DNA from: Paenibacillus arenilitoris
Lineage (GTDB): Bacteria; Bacillota; Bacilli; Paenibacillales; Paenibacillaceae
DNA length: 64,000 nt
Direction of reading: 5' to 3'
NCBI RefSeq assembly: GCF_014705655.1
Contig: NZ_JACXIY010000002.1
Coordinates: 248,001-312,000, forward strand
The notes under the pieces were generated by a model. The model was not told where the DNA came from. It searched no databases and saw only the letters and a list, made by a program, of their open reading frames with translations. This document shows positions 53,295-60,792 of this stretch, one piece after another (positions within the stretch are counted from its first letter, which is position 1; each line of letters begins with the position of its first letter). The position numbers and the translations under genes were made by a program.

Positions 53295-54467
53295 ATGTCA
53301 TCATTGGTACAATCGGTTCAAAAGCTGGCCGCCGGCTTCGACGAACGGACGCTCAAGTCGATCGAGATCGAGCCGCTGGTCATTGAAGCGGGAGCCATTC
53401 GCGGAGTCGCGCCGTATTTGAAGGAGCAGGGGTATGCCCGCGTCGTCGTGGCGGCCGATGGCGTGACCTGCGAAATCGCCGGCCGAACGATCGAAGAGGA
53501 AGCGGCGGCGCTCGGCATTTCGGTCGCGATTACGATTATCAAGCCGGATAAGCAGGGCGACGTCATCGCGGACGAAGCTTCGATCATTCAGCTGCTGCTC
53601 GATATCCAGCACCATGAAGCGCAGGTCGTCGTGGCGGCCGGTTCGGGTACGATACACGATATTTCCAGATACGCCGCCTACACGGCGGGCATCCCGTTCG
53701 TGTCCGTTCCGACGGCTCCGTCCGTAGACGGCTTCAATTCCAAAGGCGCGCCGATCATCATCCGGGGAGAGAAGAAGACGATCGCGGCGATCGGGCCGGA
53801 CGCGATTTTCGCGGATTTGGCCATTCTCGCCGCCGCTCCGGCGGCGATGGTCGCGGCGGGCTTCGGCGACATGCTCGGCAAATATACGTCGCTGTTCGAT
53901 TGGCGCTTCGGCGCCGCCGAAGGCGGCGAGTCGTACGCCGAGCCGGTTGCCGAGATTACGAGACTGGCGCTGGCCAAATGCGTGGATCACGCGGACGCGA
54001 TCGCCCGCCGCGATCAGGAAGGGGTGCGGATTCTGATCGAGGCGCTGATCGAATCCGGTCTGGCGATGCTCCTGTTCGGTCAGTCGCATTCGGCGTCGGG
54101 TTCCGAGCATCATCTGTCCCACTACTGGGAGATGGAGTATATCCGTCTCGGCAGGAGGCAGCTGCTGCACGGCGCCAAGGTCGGCGTCGCCTGCGCGGAA
54201 ATTTCGAAGCTGTATCACCGGCTTGCCGCCGAGGAAGCGGGGCTCTCCTTCACCGCGGACCCGGCCAAAGTCCGCGAGGCGATCGCGGCGCTGCCGGACG
54301 AGCGGACGATCCGCTGCTGGCTTCGCGCCGTCGGCGGTCCGTCGACGACGGAGGAGCTCGGCGTTGACGCGGAGCTGCTCGCGCGCAGCCTGCGCGAGGC
54401 GCATCGCGTGAGGCCGAACCGTTATACGCTGCTTCGTGCGTATAATACGAAGCAGCTCGGAAGATAA
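53295..54467 (+). CDS. egsA: sn-Glycerol-1-phosphate dehydrogenase (AraM/EgsA type)
   Basis: This 390-residue metal-dependent dehydrogenase reduces dihydroxyacetone phosphate to glycerol 1-phosphate. It has VVAAGSGTIHDISRYAAY, VPTAPSVDGFNSKGAP, GFGDMLGKYTSLFDWRFG, and the metal ligands in SGSEHHLSHYWEM and HGAKVGVA. The protein is the Bacillota AraM, known in B. subtilis for making glycerol-1-phosphate-type lipids (heptaprenylglyceryl phosphate). B. subtilis araM lies in the arabinose operon, and here it sits in an arabinose-rich region but alone. GGAGAAAGTAGG lies upstream at a long spacing. Confidence 0.95.
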   Translation: MSSLVQSVQKLAAGFDERTLKSIEIEPLVIEAGAIRGVAPYLKEQGYARVVVAADGVTCEIAGRTIEEEAAALGISVAITIIKPDKQGDVIADEASIIQLLLDIQHHEAQVVVAAGSGTIHDISRYAAYTAGIPFVSVPTAPSVDGFNSKGAPIIIRGEKKTIAAIGPDAIFADLAILAAAPAAMVAAGFGDMLGKYTSLFDWRFGAAEGGESYAEPVAEITRLALAKCVDHADAIARRDQEGVRILIEALIESGLAMLLFGQSHSASGSEHHLSHYWEMEYIRLGRRQLLHGAKVGVACAEISKLYHRLAAEEAGLSFTADPAKVREAIAALPDERTIRCWLRAVGGPSTTEELGVDAELLARSLREAHRVRPNRYTLLRAYNTKQLGR

Positions 54468-54484
54468 GGCGGCGAATGTGGGTT

Positions 54485-54504
54485 ATGGTGCTTTTTTGCA
54501 CCAT
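54485..54504 (+). terminator. First hairpin after the glycerol-1-phosphate dehydrogenase gene
   Basis: ATGGTGC (54485-54491) and GCACCAT (54498-54504) pair around a TTTTTT loop. No T run follows, so this is weak alone. Confidence 0.4.
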
Positions 54505-54557
54505 AATTAACGGAGCGAGCAGTGCGGACTTGCGGAAACGATCCTTCCGGCACGCAG

Positions 54558-54587
54558 AAAAAAGAGGCGCATTCGCGCCTCTTTTTT
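54558..54587. terminator. Bidirectional terminator between the egsA and AKR genes
   Basis: AAAAAAGAGGCGC (54558-54570) and GCGCCTCTTTTTT (54575-54587) form a perfect 13-bp stem with a 4-nt loop and A/T ends. Confidence 0.92.
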
Positions 54588-54599
54588 CGTACGTTCGAG

Positions 54600-55427
54600 T
54601 CAGAAGTTAAAGTTGTCCGGATCCGCGCCGAAGCGCTGATTGCGGTTGAGCGCGTTAATTTGCTCCATGTCTTCCTGCGTCAAGGCAAAGTCGAAGATAT
54701 CGGCGTTTTCCTTCAAGCGGCCGGGCTTGGTCGATTTCGGAATCGTGACGACGCCGTTCTGAAGATCCCAGCGAAGGACGACTTGAGCCGGCGATTTGCC
54801 GTATTTGGCGCCGATTTCGGCGAGAGAAGGCTGGTCCAGGTTGCCCTGCATAAGCGGGCTCCAAGCTTCAAGCTGAATGCCGTTCGTCTGGCAGAACTGG
54901 CGAAGCTCCTGCTGGGACAGAAGCGGGTGGTATTCCACTTGGTTGACCATCGGCTTGATTTCGCCCGACACGAATACGTCGTTCAGATGATGGATATGGA
55001 AATTGCTCACGCCGATCGCCCGAACGTAGCCGTCCCGGTAAAGCTTCTCGAGCGCGCGCCACGTTTCGGTATATTTGCCCTTCACCGGCCAATGGATGAG
55101 AAGCAGGTCGACCACGTCGATGCCGAGCTTCTTCCGGCTTGTCTCGAAAGCGGCAAGGGAAGATTCGTAGCCCTGCTCGGAGTTCCAAACCTTCGTCGTG
55201 ATGAACAGATCGTCGCGCGCGATGCCGCTGTTGCGGATGGCGGCGCCTACCCCTTCTTCGTTGGCGTACACGGCTGCCGTATCGATACTCCGGTAGCCCG
55301 CTTCGATCGCGGAGAGGACGGTTCTTTCCGTCTCGCCGTCATCCTTCAGCTTCCACACGCCGAGACCGAGCCAGGGCATTTTGACTCCGTTGCTTAACGT
55401 CGTCGTATCTTTTAGCGAATTCACCAT
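54600..55427 (-). CDS. Aldo/keto reductase (2,5-diketo-D-gluconate reductase type)
   Basis: This 275-residue NADPH reductase has [11 protein letters not shown], the catalytic Asp and Tyr in [15 protein letters not shown] (about 47-60), lysine in [16 protein letters not shown] and [10 protein letters not shown], and the cofactor-binding [13 protein letters not shown]. It lies 18 bases downstream of the iron-containing alcohol dehydrogenase gene and is probably cotranscribed with it; a divergent winged-helix regulator is upstream. GGGAGGTTGAATCGC precedes the ATG. Confidence 0.94.
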   Translation of the reverse strand: MVNSLKDTTTLSNGVKMPWLGLGVWKLKDDGETERTVLSAIEAGYRSIDTAAVYANEEGVGAAIRNSGIARDDLFITTKVWNSEQGYESSLAAFETSRKKLGIDVVDLLLIHWPVKGKYTETWRALEKLYRDGYVRAIGVSNFHIHHLNDVFVSGEIKPMVNQVEYHPLLSQQELRQFCQTNGIQLEAWSPLMQGNLDQPSLAEIGAKYGKSPAQVVLRWDLQNGVVTIPKSTKPGRLKENADIFDFALTQEDMEQINALNRNQRFGADPDNFNF

Positions 55428-55445
55428 TGCGATTCAACCTCCCAA

Positions 55446-56615
55446 TTATAATGACATTTCCAAAATAGCGTAGACGTCCTGCTTCTCCAGACGCTTGAAG
55501 GAACCGATGGCGCCGTAACGGACCGCTTCCTCGGCCATCCGGTCAAGCTTCTCGCCGCCGATGCCGAAATCGGCCAATCGGGATTCCGCGCCGATCCGCG
55601 AGAAGAAGTCTCTCGTTGCCTGAATGCCGGCAAGCGCCACTTCCTTATCCGATTTGCCCTCGGGATCAACGCCCCATACCCGAACGGCATACTGCACGAA
55701 GCGGTCGATCCTCTCCTCGTGGACGTATTTCATCCAATTCGGGAAAATGACGGCCAGCCCCGCGCCGTGCGGAATATCGTAGATCGCGCTGACCTCGTGC
55801 TCGATGCCGTGCGAAGCCCAGTCGTTCTGCATCCCGACGCTGATCAATCCGCCGTTCAGCGCCATCGTGCCGCACCACATCAGGTTGGCGCGCGCGGCCG
55901 CGTCGCTCGGGTTCTCGAGCGCGATCCCGACGTTCTCGATGACCGTCTGCAGGATCGATTCGCAAAGCCGCTCCTGCAGCGGCGTGTTCTTCGTCAGGCT
56001 GAAATATTGCTCGAACACATGCGACATGATGTCGACGGAGCCGTAGACCGTATGGTTGCGCGGAACGGTATAGGTCAGCGTCGGATCGAGGATCGAAAAT
56101 TTCGGATACGTATAGGAGCTGCCGAAAGCGCGCTTCAGGTTCTCCTCCCAATTCGTCACGACGGAGGAGCCGTTCATCTCCGAGCCGGTTGCGGCAAGCG
56201 TCAAAATCGTGCCGATCGGCAAAGCTTCCTTGATCGTCGCCTTGTTCGTGAAGAAATCCCAGACGTCGCCCTCGTAAGGCACGCCCGCGGCGATCGCTTT
56301 GGCGCCGTCGATGACGCTGCCCCCGCCTACGGCCAAAATAAAATCGACGCCGTTCGCACGGCAAGTCTCGATGCCTTTCTTCACCGTCGTCAGGCGGGGG
56401 TTAGGCTCGATGTTCGGAAGCTCGTGAACGGTGACGCCCGCGTCTTGCAAATGCTTCAACGTCCTGTCGTACAGCCCCGTTTTTTTGATGCTGCCCGAGC
56501 CGTAGACGAGAAGGATCGTCCGGCCGCCGTATTCCGCGATGAATTGGCCGATCTTGTCGGCCTCTCCTTCTCCGAAGACGATGCGGGTCGGATTTACGAA
56601 TTGAAATGCGTTCAT
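55446..56615 (-). CDS. Iron-containing alcohol dehydrogenase (YqhD/butanol dehydrogenase type)
   Basis: This 389-residue metal-dependent dehydrogenase begins FQFVNPTRIVFGEGEADKIG. It has LLVYGSGSIKKTGLYD, the cofactor loop AVGGGSVIDGAKAIA, and metal ligands DIMSHVFEQYF and GIEHEVSAIYDIPHGAGLAVI. The subgroup reduces aldehydes with NADPH. AGGAGGCACAAG precedes the ATG at 56615. A longer frame starting at 56636 would include that site. It is the first gene of a two-gene operon with the AKR. Confidence 0.94.
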   Translation of the reverse strand: MNAFQFVNPTRIVFGEGEADKIGQFIAEYGGRTILLVYGSGSIKKTGLYDRTLKHLQDAGVTVHELPNIEPNPRLTTVKKGIETCRANGVDFILAVGGGSVIDGAKAIAAGVPYEGDVWDFFTNKATIKEALPIGTILTLAATGSEMNGSSVVTNWEENLKRAFGSSYTYPKFSILDPTLTYTVPRNHTVYGSVDIMSHVFEQYFSLTKNTPLQERLCESILQTVIENVGIALENPSDAAARANLMWCGTMALNGGLISVGMQNDWASHGIEHEVSAIYDIPHGAGLAVIFPNWMKYVHEERIDRFVQYAVRVWGVDPEGKSDKEVALAGIQATRDFFSRIGAESRLADFGIGGEKLDRMAEEAVRYGAIGSFKRLEKQDVYAILEMSL

Positions 56616-56755
56616 CTTGTGCCTCCTGCGTTTCAATTAAGATAACTTGCGAGGTAACTAAATAGCATTTCGGTTATGGTTATGTACACGCCGTTTATTT
56701 TAGTGAATACGGTTAATGATGTCAAGGTAGACAAATTTATAGTCAAATTTATCGA

Positions 56756-56784
56756 TTGATACGTTAACTTTTTGGTTATATAAT
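56756..56784 (+). promoter_or_regulatory. Promoter of the winged-helix regulator with dyad in its spacer
   Basis: TTGATA (56756-56761) and TATAAT (56779-56784) are 17 bp apart. The spacer holds TAAC-N6-GTTA (56765-56778). GGTTA-type half sites recur at 56677-56688 and 56710-56715, fitting autoregulation and control of the divergent dehydrogenase operon. Confidence 0.6.
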
Positions 56785-56834
56785 GGAAGTCGTATCTTAA
56801 TGGGAGACAGAATGGAAAAAAAGGGGCAGCCGAC

Positions 56835-57740
56835 ATGGAAATCGAAGTAAGCAGCCGGAACATGAAGTTTCTGGAGTGCTTTTCGTCCCAAACTAGGGTC
56901 AGAATAATCGAATTGCTGAACGCTCGGCCGATGAATATAAAAAGCTTGTCCGAAGCGCTAGATATAAAGTCTCCCATTGTCACGCGGCATATCCATATGC
57001 TGGAGGAAGCGGGGATCGTCCGCTGCGAGAGCTTGGCCGGCAAACGCGGCATGCAGAAGGTATGCCATTTGCAGCTGACGCATGCGATGCTGCTGTTCGG
57101 AGGGACGCCGGCGGCCGACATGGCGAAGAAGTATACGGTCTCGCTGCCGGTAGGCCATTATTCGTCCTGCGAGATCAAGCCTACTTGCGGACTGGCGTCC
57201 GAAGCGCAGATGATCGGCATGTGCGACGATCCGCGTTATTTTGCCGATCCGGAGCACGTGAAGGCGCGGGTGCTGTGGTTCGGGTCCGGTTACGTCGAGT
57301 ACCGCATTCCGAACTATATGGTGAACAACGAAACGCCCGTATCGCTGGAAATCTCGCTCGAAATTTGCTCGGAGACGCCGTGCGCCGTCAATCATCTGCC
57401 TTCGGACATCGCGTTCGCGCTGAACGGCGTCGGCATCGGGACATGGACCTATCCGGGCGACTTCGGCAGCACGCGCGGGATCTACACGCCGGATTGGTGG
57501 CACAAAAACATCCAGCACGGCTTGATCAAAACGATCCGCATCAACGGCCAGGGCTCGTTCATCGACGGCATTCAAGTGTCCGGCATTACGATCGACCGGC
57601 TCAAGCTGGCTTACGACAAAGAAATTTTGTTCCGCATTTCCTGCAGCCCGGCGGCCAAAAACTGCGGCGGCGTCACGCTGTTCGGCAAAGGCTTCGGCAA
57701 CTACAACCAGGACATCGAAGTGACGCTTCGGTGCGAATAG
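56835..57740 (+). CDS. ArsR-type winged-helix regulator with large C-terminal domain
   Basis: This 301-residue protein has an N-terminal ArsR/winged-helix domain (about 8-80: FSSQTRVRIIELLNARPMNIKSLSEALDIKSP, VTRHIHMLEEAGIV). The remaining 200 residues do not resemble a metal-sensing ArsR. They form a beta-rich domain with GHYSSCEIKPTCGL, MIGMCDDPRYFADPEH, ARVLWFGSGYVEYRIPNYM and GIGTWTYPGDFGSTRG. The Cys residues and the beta-sandwich look suggest a ligand sensor, perhaps for a carbohydrate. It diverges from the ADH-AKR operon and has a strong promoter and terminator of its own. The exact family is not known to me. Confidence 0.75.
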   Translation: MEIEVSSRNMKFLECFSSQTRVRIIELLNARPMNIKSLSEALDIKSPIVTRHIHMLEEAGIVRCESLAGKRGMQKVCHLQLTHAMLLFGGTPAADMAKKYTVSLPVGHYSSCEIKPTCGLASEAQMIGMCDDPRYFADPEHVKARVLWFGSGYVEYRIPNYMVNNETPVSLEISLEICSETPCAVNHLPSDIAFALNGVGIGTWTYPGDFGSTRGIYTPDWWHKNIQHGLIKTIRINGQGSFIDGIQVSGITIDRLKLAYDKEILFRISCSPAAKNCGGVTLFGKGFGNYNQDIEVTLRCE

Positions 57741-57747
57741 CTTATTG

Positions 57748-57782
57748 GCAGCCAACCGGAAATTTCCGGTTGGCTGCTTTTT
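57748..57782 (+). terminator. Terminator of the winged-helix regulator gene
   Basis: GCAGCCAACCGGAAA (57748-57762) and TTTCCGGTTGGCTGC (57763-57777) are an uninterrupted 30-bp palindrome followed by T5. Confidence 0.93.
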
Positions 57783-57839
57783 GTTTGGTTTCGGGACTGG
57801 GGGGGAGGAGAAGGTAGTAGTGTGCGCTTAGCGTGCAGC

Positions 57840-58043
57840 AGTGAGGGAAACTCACTAAATAATGAAGCTGGCCACATTATTTGTGTGACGTATATAGCGC
57901 TATACAGGAATAGTGAGGGAAACCTCGCTTGCCATGAGGCTGTCTTCATCAATAATGAAGGCAGCCTCACTAATTCGTAAAAGTAACTCATAACCTCCGG
58001 TATTAGTGAGCTTAGGCTCAATATTTAGTGAAGTTCCCTCATT
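57840..58043. repeat. Repeat-rich structured intergenic element before the rhamnose operon
   Basis: The 562-bp gap 57741-58302 has no gene. AGTGAGGGAAAC occurs at 57840-57851 and 57912-57923, and an inverted near copy GTTCCCTCATT at 58033-58043. A 14-bp stem, GAGGCTGTCTTCAT (57936-57949) with ATGAAGGCAGCCTC (57955-57968), forms a hairpin with one G-T pair and a CAATA loop. CTCACTAA occurs at 57851-57858 and again near 57966-57973. A GC-rich stretch (58060-58190) without clear features follows, then the rhamnose promoter region. Confidence 0.55.
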
Positions 58044-58218
58044 CGTGCTGAATCGTTCGTTCGTCGCCGGAGCGTGAGAGAGGGACCAGCCGCGCCGAGC
58101 CGCCCAAAGCCGTCGAATCTGGCGCAGGGACCGTCTCGGCGGCGAACGAGCGGCCCAAACGCCGCAAAGTAGACGCAAAAGTCGGGCGTAAGCACGGACA
58201 TTCGCGATTTCTGTTTCT

Positions 58219-58271
58219 GTTTGAAATTTATATATTCAAAAATAAACAAATATGATATGATCGATTCAAAC
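58219..58271 (+). promoter_or_regulatory. Rhamnose operon control region
   Basis: TTTGAA (58220-58225) and TTCAAA (58235-58240) form an inverted repeat. GTTTGAA (58219-58225) also has its exact complement TTCAAAC at 58265-58271. Two overlapping TATGAT boxes (58251-58261) could serve as -10. The DeoR-type regulator at 63529 is the likely binder. This is inferred from symmetry and position. Confidence 0.45.
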
Positions 58272-58302
58272 AAAAACAAAACAACCAATCGGAGGTATAT
58301 TC

Positions 58303-60372
58303 ATGGTACAAAGTCTATGGGATAAGGCGAAAGCGGCAGAGCTGGAAGGCGGCTTGGCCGAGCTCGTATACCGTTCCAACATCATCGGCGCCGACCGCCG
58401 CGTCTGCAACTACGGCGGCGGCAACACGTCGAGCAAGACGATCGTGAAGGACTTCCGCGGCCGCGACGTCGAAGTGATGTACGTGAAAGGAAGCGGTTCC
58501 GACCTCGCGACGATGAAGGCGGGCAATTTCACCGGCCTTCGCATGGACGACATTCGTCCGTTGTTCGAGCGCTCCGAAATGTCCGACGAGGACATGGTCG
58601 CCTACCTCGCGAACTGCATGATCGACGCCAAGCATCCGCGCGCTTCCATCGAGACGCTGCTGCACGCGTTCCTGCCGTTCAAGCATGTCGACCATACGCA
58701 TCCGGACGCGATCATCAGCCTCGCTTGCGCGGATAACGGACGCCACCTGGCGGAGGAGATTTTCGGCAACCGGTTCGTATGGGTGCCTTACGTGCGTCCC
58801 GGCTTCACGCTTTCCAAAATGATCGCCGAAGGCGTGCTCGCGAATCCGAACGCGGAGCTCGTCATCATGGAGAAGCACGGTCTCGTCACCTGGGGCGACA
58901 CGGCCGAGGCCAGCTACGCACAGACGATCAAAATCATCAACGAAGCCGAAGCGTTCATCGAAGCGCGCGTGAACGAGGCGAAGCTGTTCGGCGGCGCGAA
59001 GCACGAGGTGCTCCCGGCCGAAGTCCGCAGAAGCTTGGCCGCGCAGGTGATGCCGACGATTCGCGGCGCGGTGAGCGACGAGAAGAAAATGATTCTCTCC
59101 TTCGACGATCAGGACGACGTGCTCGCGTTCGTCGGCGGACACGATTCGGCCAAGCTGTCCCAGGTCGGCGCGGCCTGCCCGGACCATCTCGTCCATACGA
59201 AGGTCGTGCCGCTGTTCATCGACTGGACGCCGAACGCCGGGGACGCCGAAGGTCTGAAGGCGAAGCTGGCGGAAGGAATCGCCTCGTATAAAGAACAATA
59301 CAAAGCCTATTTCGAACGGAACAAAAACGAAGGCGACGTCATGTTCGAGGCCGCTCCGCGCGTCATTCTCATTCCGGGCATCGGCATGATCAACACGGGC
59401 AAAAGCTGGGCGATGTCGCAGGTAAGCGGAGCGCTTTACCACCGGGCGATCGCGGTCATGCGCGGCGCGACGGCGCTGGGCGATTTCGTATCGCTGAGCG
59501 AGAACGAGTCGTACAATGTGGAATACTGGCCGCTCGAGCTCTATAAGCTGTCGCTCGCTCCGGCCGAAGCCGAATTTTCGCGCAAGGTGGCGTTCATTAC
59601 CGGCGGCGCCGGCGGCATCGGCAGCGAAACGGCCCGCCGTCTCGTATCGGAAGGCGCCCACGTCGTGCTGGCTGACCTCAACCTGGAAGGCGCGCAGAAG
59701 GTAGCGGCCGAAATTAACGAAAAATACGGCGAGAACCGCGCGGCCGCGGTAAAAATGGACGTTACCTCCGAAGAGCAGGTCATTGCGGCTTACGAGGAAA
59801 CTTCGCTTGCCTACGGCGGCGTGGACATCATCGTCAACAACGCGGGCCTTGCGACCTCCAGCCCGTTCGACGAAACGTCGCTGAAGGAATGGAACCTGAA
59901 CATGAACGTGCTCGGCACGGGCTATTTCCTCGTCGCCCGCGAAGCGTTCAAATTGATGAAGCAGCAGAACATCGGCGGCAACATGGTGTTCATCGGCTCC
60001 AAAAACTCCGTCTACGCCGGCAAAAACGCAACGGCCTACAGCGCGGCCAAAGCGCTCGAAGCGCATCTGGCGCGCTGCATCGCGGCCGAGGGCGGCGAGT
60101 TCGGCATCCGCGTCAACACGATTTTGCCGGACGCGATTTTGCAGGGCTCGACGATTTGGAACGGCAGCTGGCGCAACGAGCGCGCGGCCGCTTACGGCAT
60201 CGAGCCGGATCAATTGGAAGAATACTACCGCAAGCGCACGACGCTGCTCGTTAACATTTATCCGCGCGACATCGCCGAAGGCATCGCATTCTTCGCTTCG
60301 TCCAAATCGGACAAAACGACGGGCTGCATGCTGACGATCGACGGCGGCGTGCCGGCCGCGTTCACGCGTTAA
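58303..60372 (+). CDS. rhaEW: Bifunctional rhamnulose-1-phosphate aldolase/lactaldehyde dehydrogenase
   Basis: This 689-residue fusion cleaves L-rhamnulose 1-phosphate and then oxidises or reduces the resulting L-lactaldehyde. The N-terminal class II aldolase domain (1-420) has VCNYGGGNTSSK, VKGSGSDL, the metal-binding HVDHTHPDA and EKHGLVTWGD. The C-terminal SDR domain (about 425-689) has ITGGAGGIGSETA, VNNAGLA, IGSKNSVYAGKNATAYSAAK (catalytic Tyr/Lys) and an LTIDGGVPAAFTR end. This fusion marks the Bacillota rhamnose pathway (RhaEW of B. subtilis). ATCGGAGGTATATTC precedes the ATG. Confidence 0.96.
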   Translation: MVQSLWDKAKAAELEGGLAELVYRSNIIGADRRVCNYGGGNTSSKTIVKDFRGRDVEVMYVKGSGSDLATMKAGNFTGLRMDDIRPLFERSEMSDEDMVAYLANCMIDAKHPRASIETLLHAFLPFKHVDHTHPDAIISLACADNGRHLAEEIFGNRFVWVPYVRPGFTLSKMIAEGVLANPNAELVIMEKHGLVTWGDTAEASYAQTIKIINEAEAFIEARVNEAKLFGGAKHEVLPAEVRRSLAAQVMPTIRGAVSDEKKMILSFDDQDDVLAFVGGHDSAKLSQVGAACPDHLVHTKVVPLFIDWTPNAGDAEGLKAKLAEGIASYKEQYKAYFERNKNEGDVMFEAAPRVILIPGIGMINTGKSWAMSQVSGALYHRAIAVMRGATALGDFVSLSENESYNVEYWPLELYKLSLAPAEAEFSRKVAFITGGAGGIGSETARRLVSEGAHVVLADLNLEGAQKVAAEINEKYGENRAAAVKMDVTSEEQVIAAYEETSLAYGGVDIIVNNAGLATSSPFDETSLKEWNLNMNVLGTGYFLVAREAFKLMKQQNIGGNMVFIGSKNSVYAGKNATAYSAAKALEAHLARCIAAEGGEFGIRVNTILPDAILQGSTIWNGSWRNERAAAYGIEPDQLEEYYRKRTTLLVNIYPRDIAEGIAFFASSKSDKTTGCMLTIDGGVPAAFTR

Positions 60373-60392
60373 TAGAAAAGGAGAGCTGACGG

Positions 60393-60764
60393 ATGTACCA
60401 AGCGCGAGGCGAGAAACATTGGTTTATACCCGACGGTTATATCCCGCCGGACAGCACGGGCGCGCTCACCAGCCACGAGTCGGTGTGCGTGCTGAACTGC
60501 TCGACGGAGGAAGCCCTTATCCGTTTTACGATATTTTTCGAGGACCGCGAGCCGATGGAGGACATTCTCGTCGTCGTTCAGGGCCGCCGCACGAAGCATA
60601 TTCGCACCAGCTCTTTGATGAAGGACGGAGCGCCGATCCCGGTCGGCGTTCCTTACGCCATCGAGCTGTTCAGCGACATTCCGATCATCGTGCAGTACAG
60701 CAGGCTGGATTCGACGCAGGCGGAGAACACGCTCATGTCGACGATGGCTTATCCGTTAAAATAA
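60393..60764 (+). CDS. Anabaena sensory rhodopsin transducer (ASRT) family protein
   Basis: This 123-residue protein begins GEKHWFIPDGYIPPDS and has the central SVCVLNCSTEEALIRFTIFFEDREP and FSDIPIIVQYSRLDSTQAENTL blocks of the ASRT family. The founding member binds a rhodopsin, but here no opsin gene is near. The family is a beta-sandwich proposed to bind small molecules and is often found in sugar operons. Sitting between the aldolase and isomerase genes of the rhamnose operon, it may bind or modify rhamnose. AAAGGAGAGCTGACGG precedes the ATG. Confidence 0.88.
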   Translation: MYQARGEKHWFIPDGYIPPDSTGALTSHESVCVLNCSTEEALIRFTIFFEDREPMEDILVVVQGRRTKHIRTSSLMKDGAPIPVGVPYAIELFSDIPIIVQYSRLDSTQAENTLMSTMAYPLK

Positions 60765-60792
60765 AAATACAGCATCTGAAAGGGTGTTCGAT

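Noticed and set aside
58315..60213. Long minus-strand frame of over 600 codons opposite the bifunctional aldolase gene
   Set aside because: It is antisense to a clear, motif-rich gene. Its residues are dominated by Arg/His/Val from mirrored GC-rich codons and show no motifs. Similar frames opposite 43223-44698, 51244-52944, 48145-49749, 5311-6675 and 27058-28287 were rejected for the same reason.
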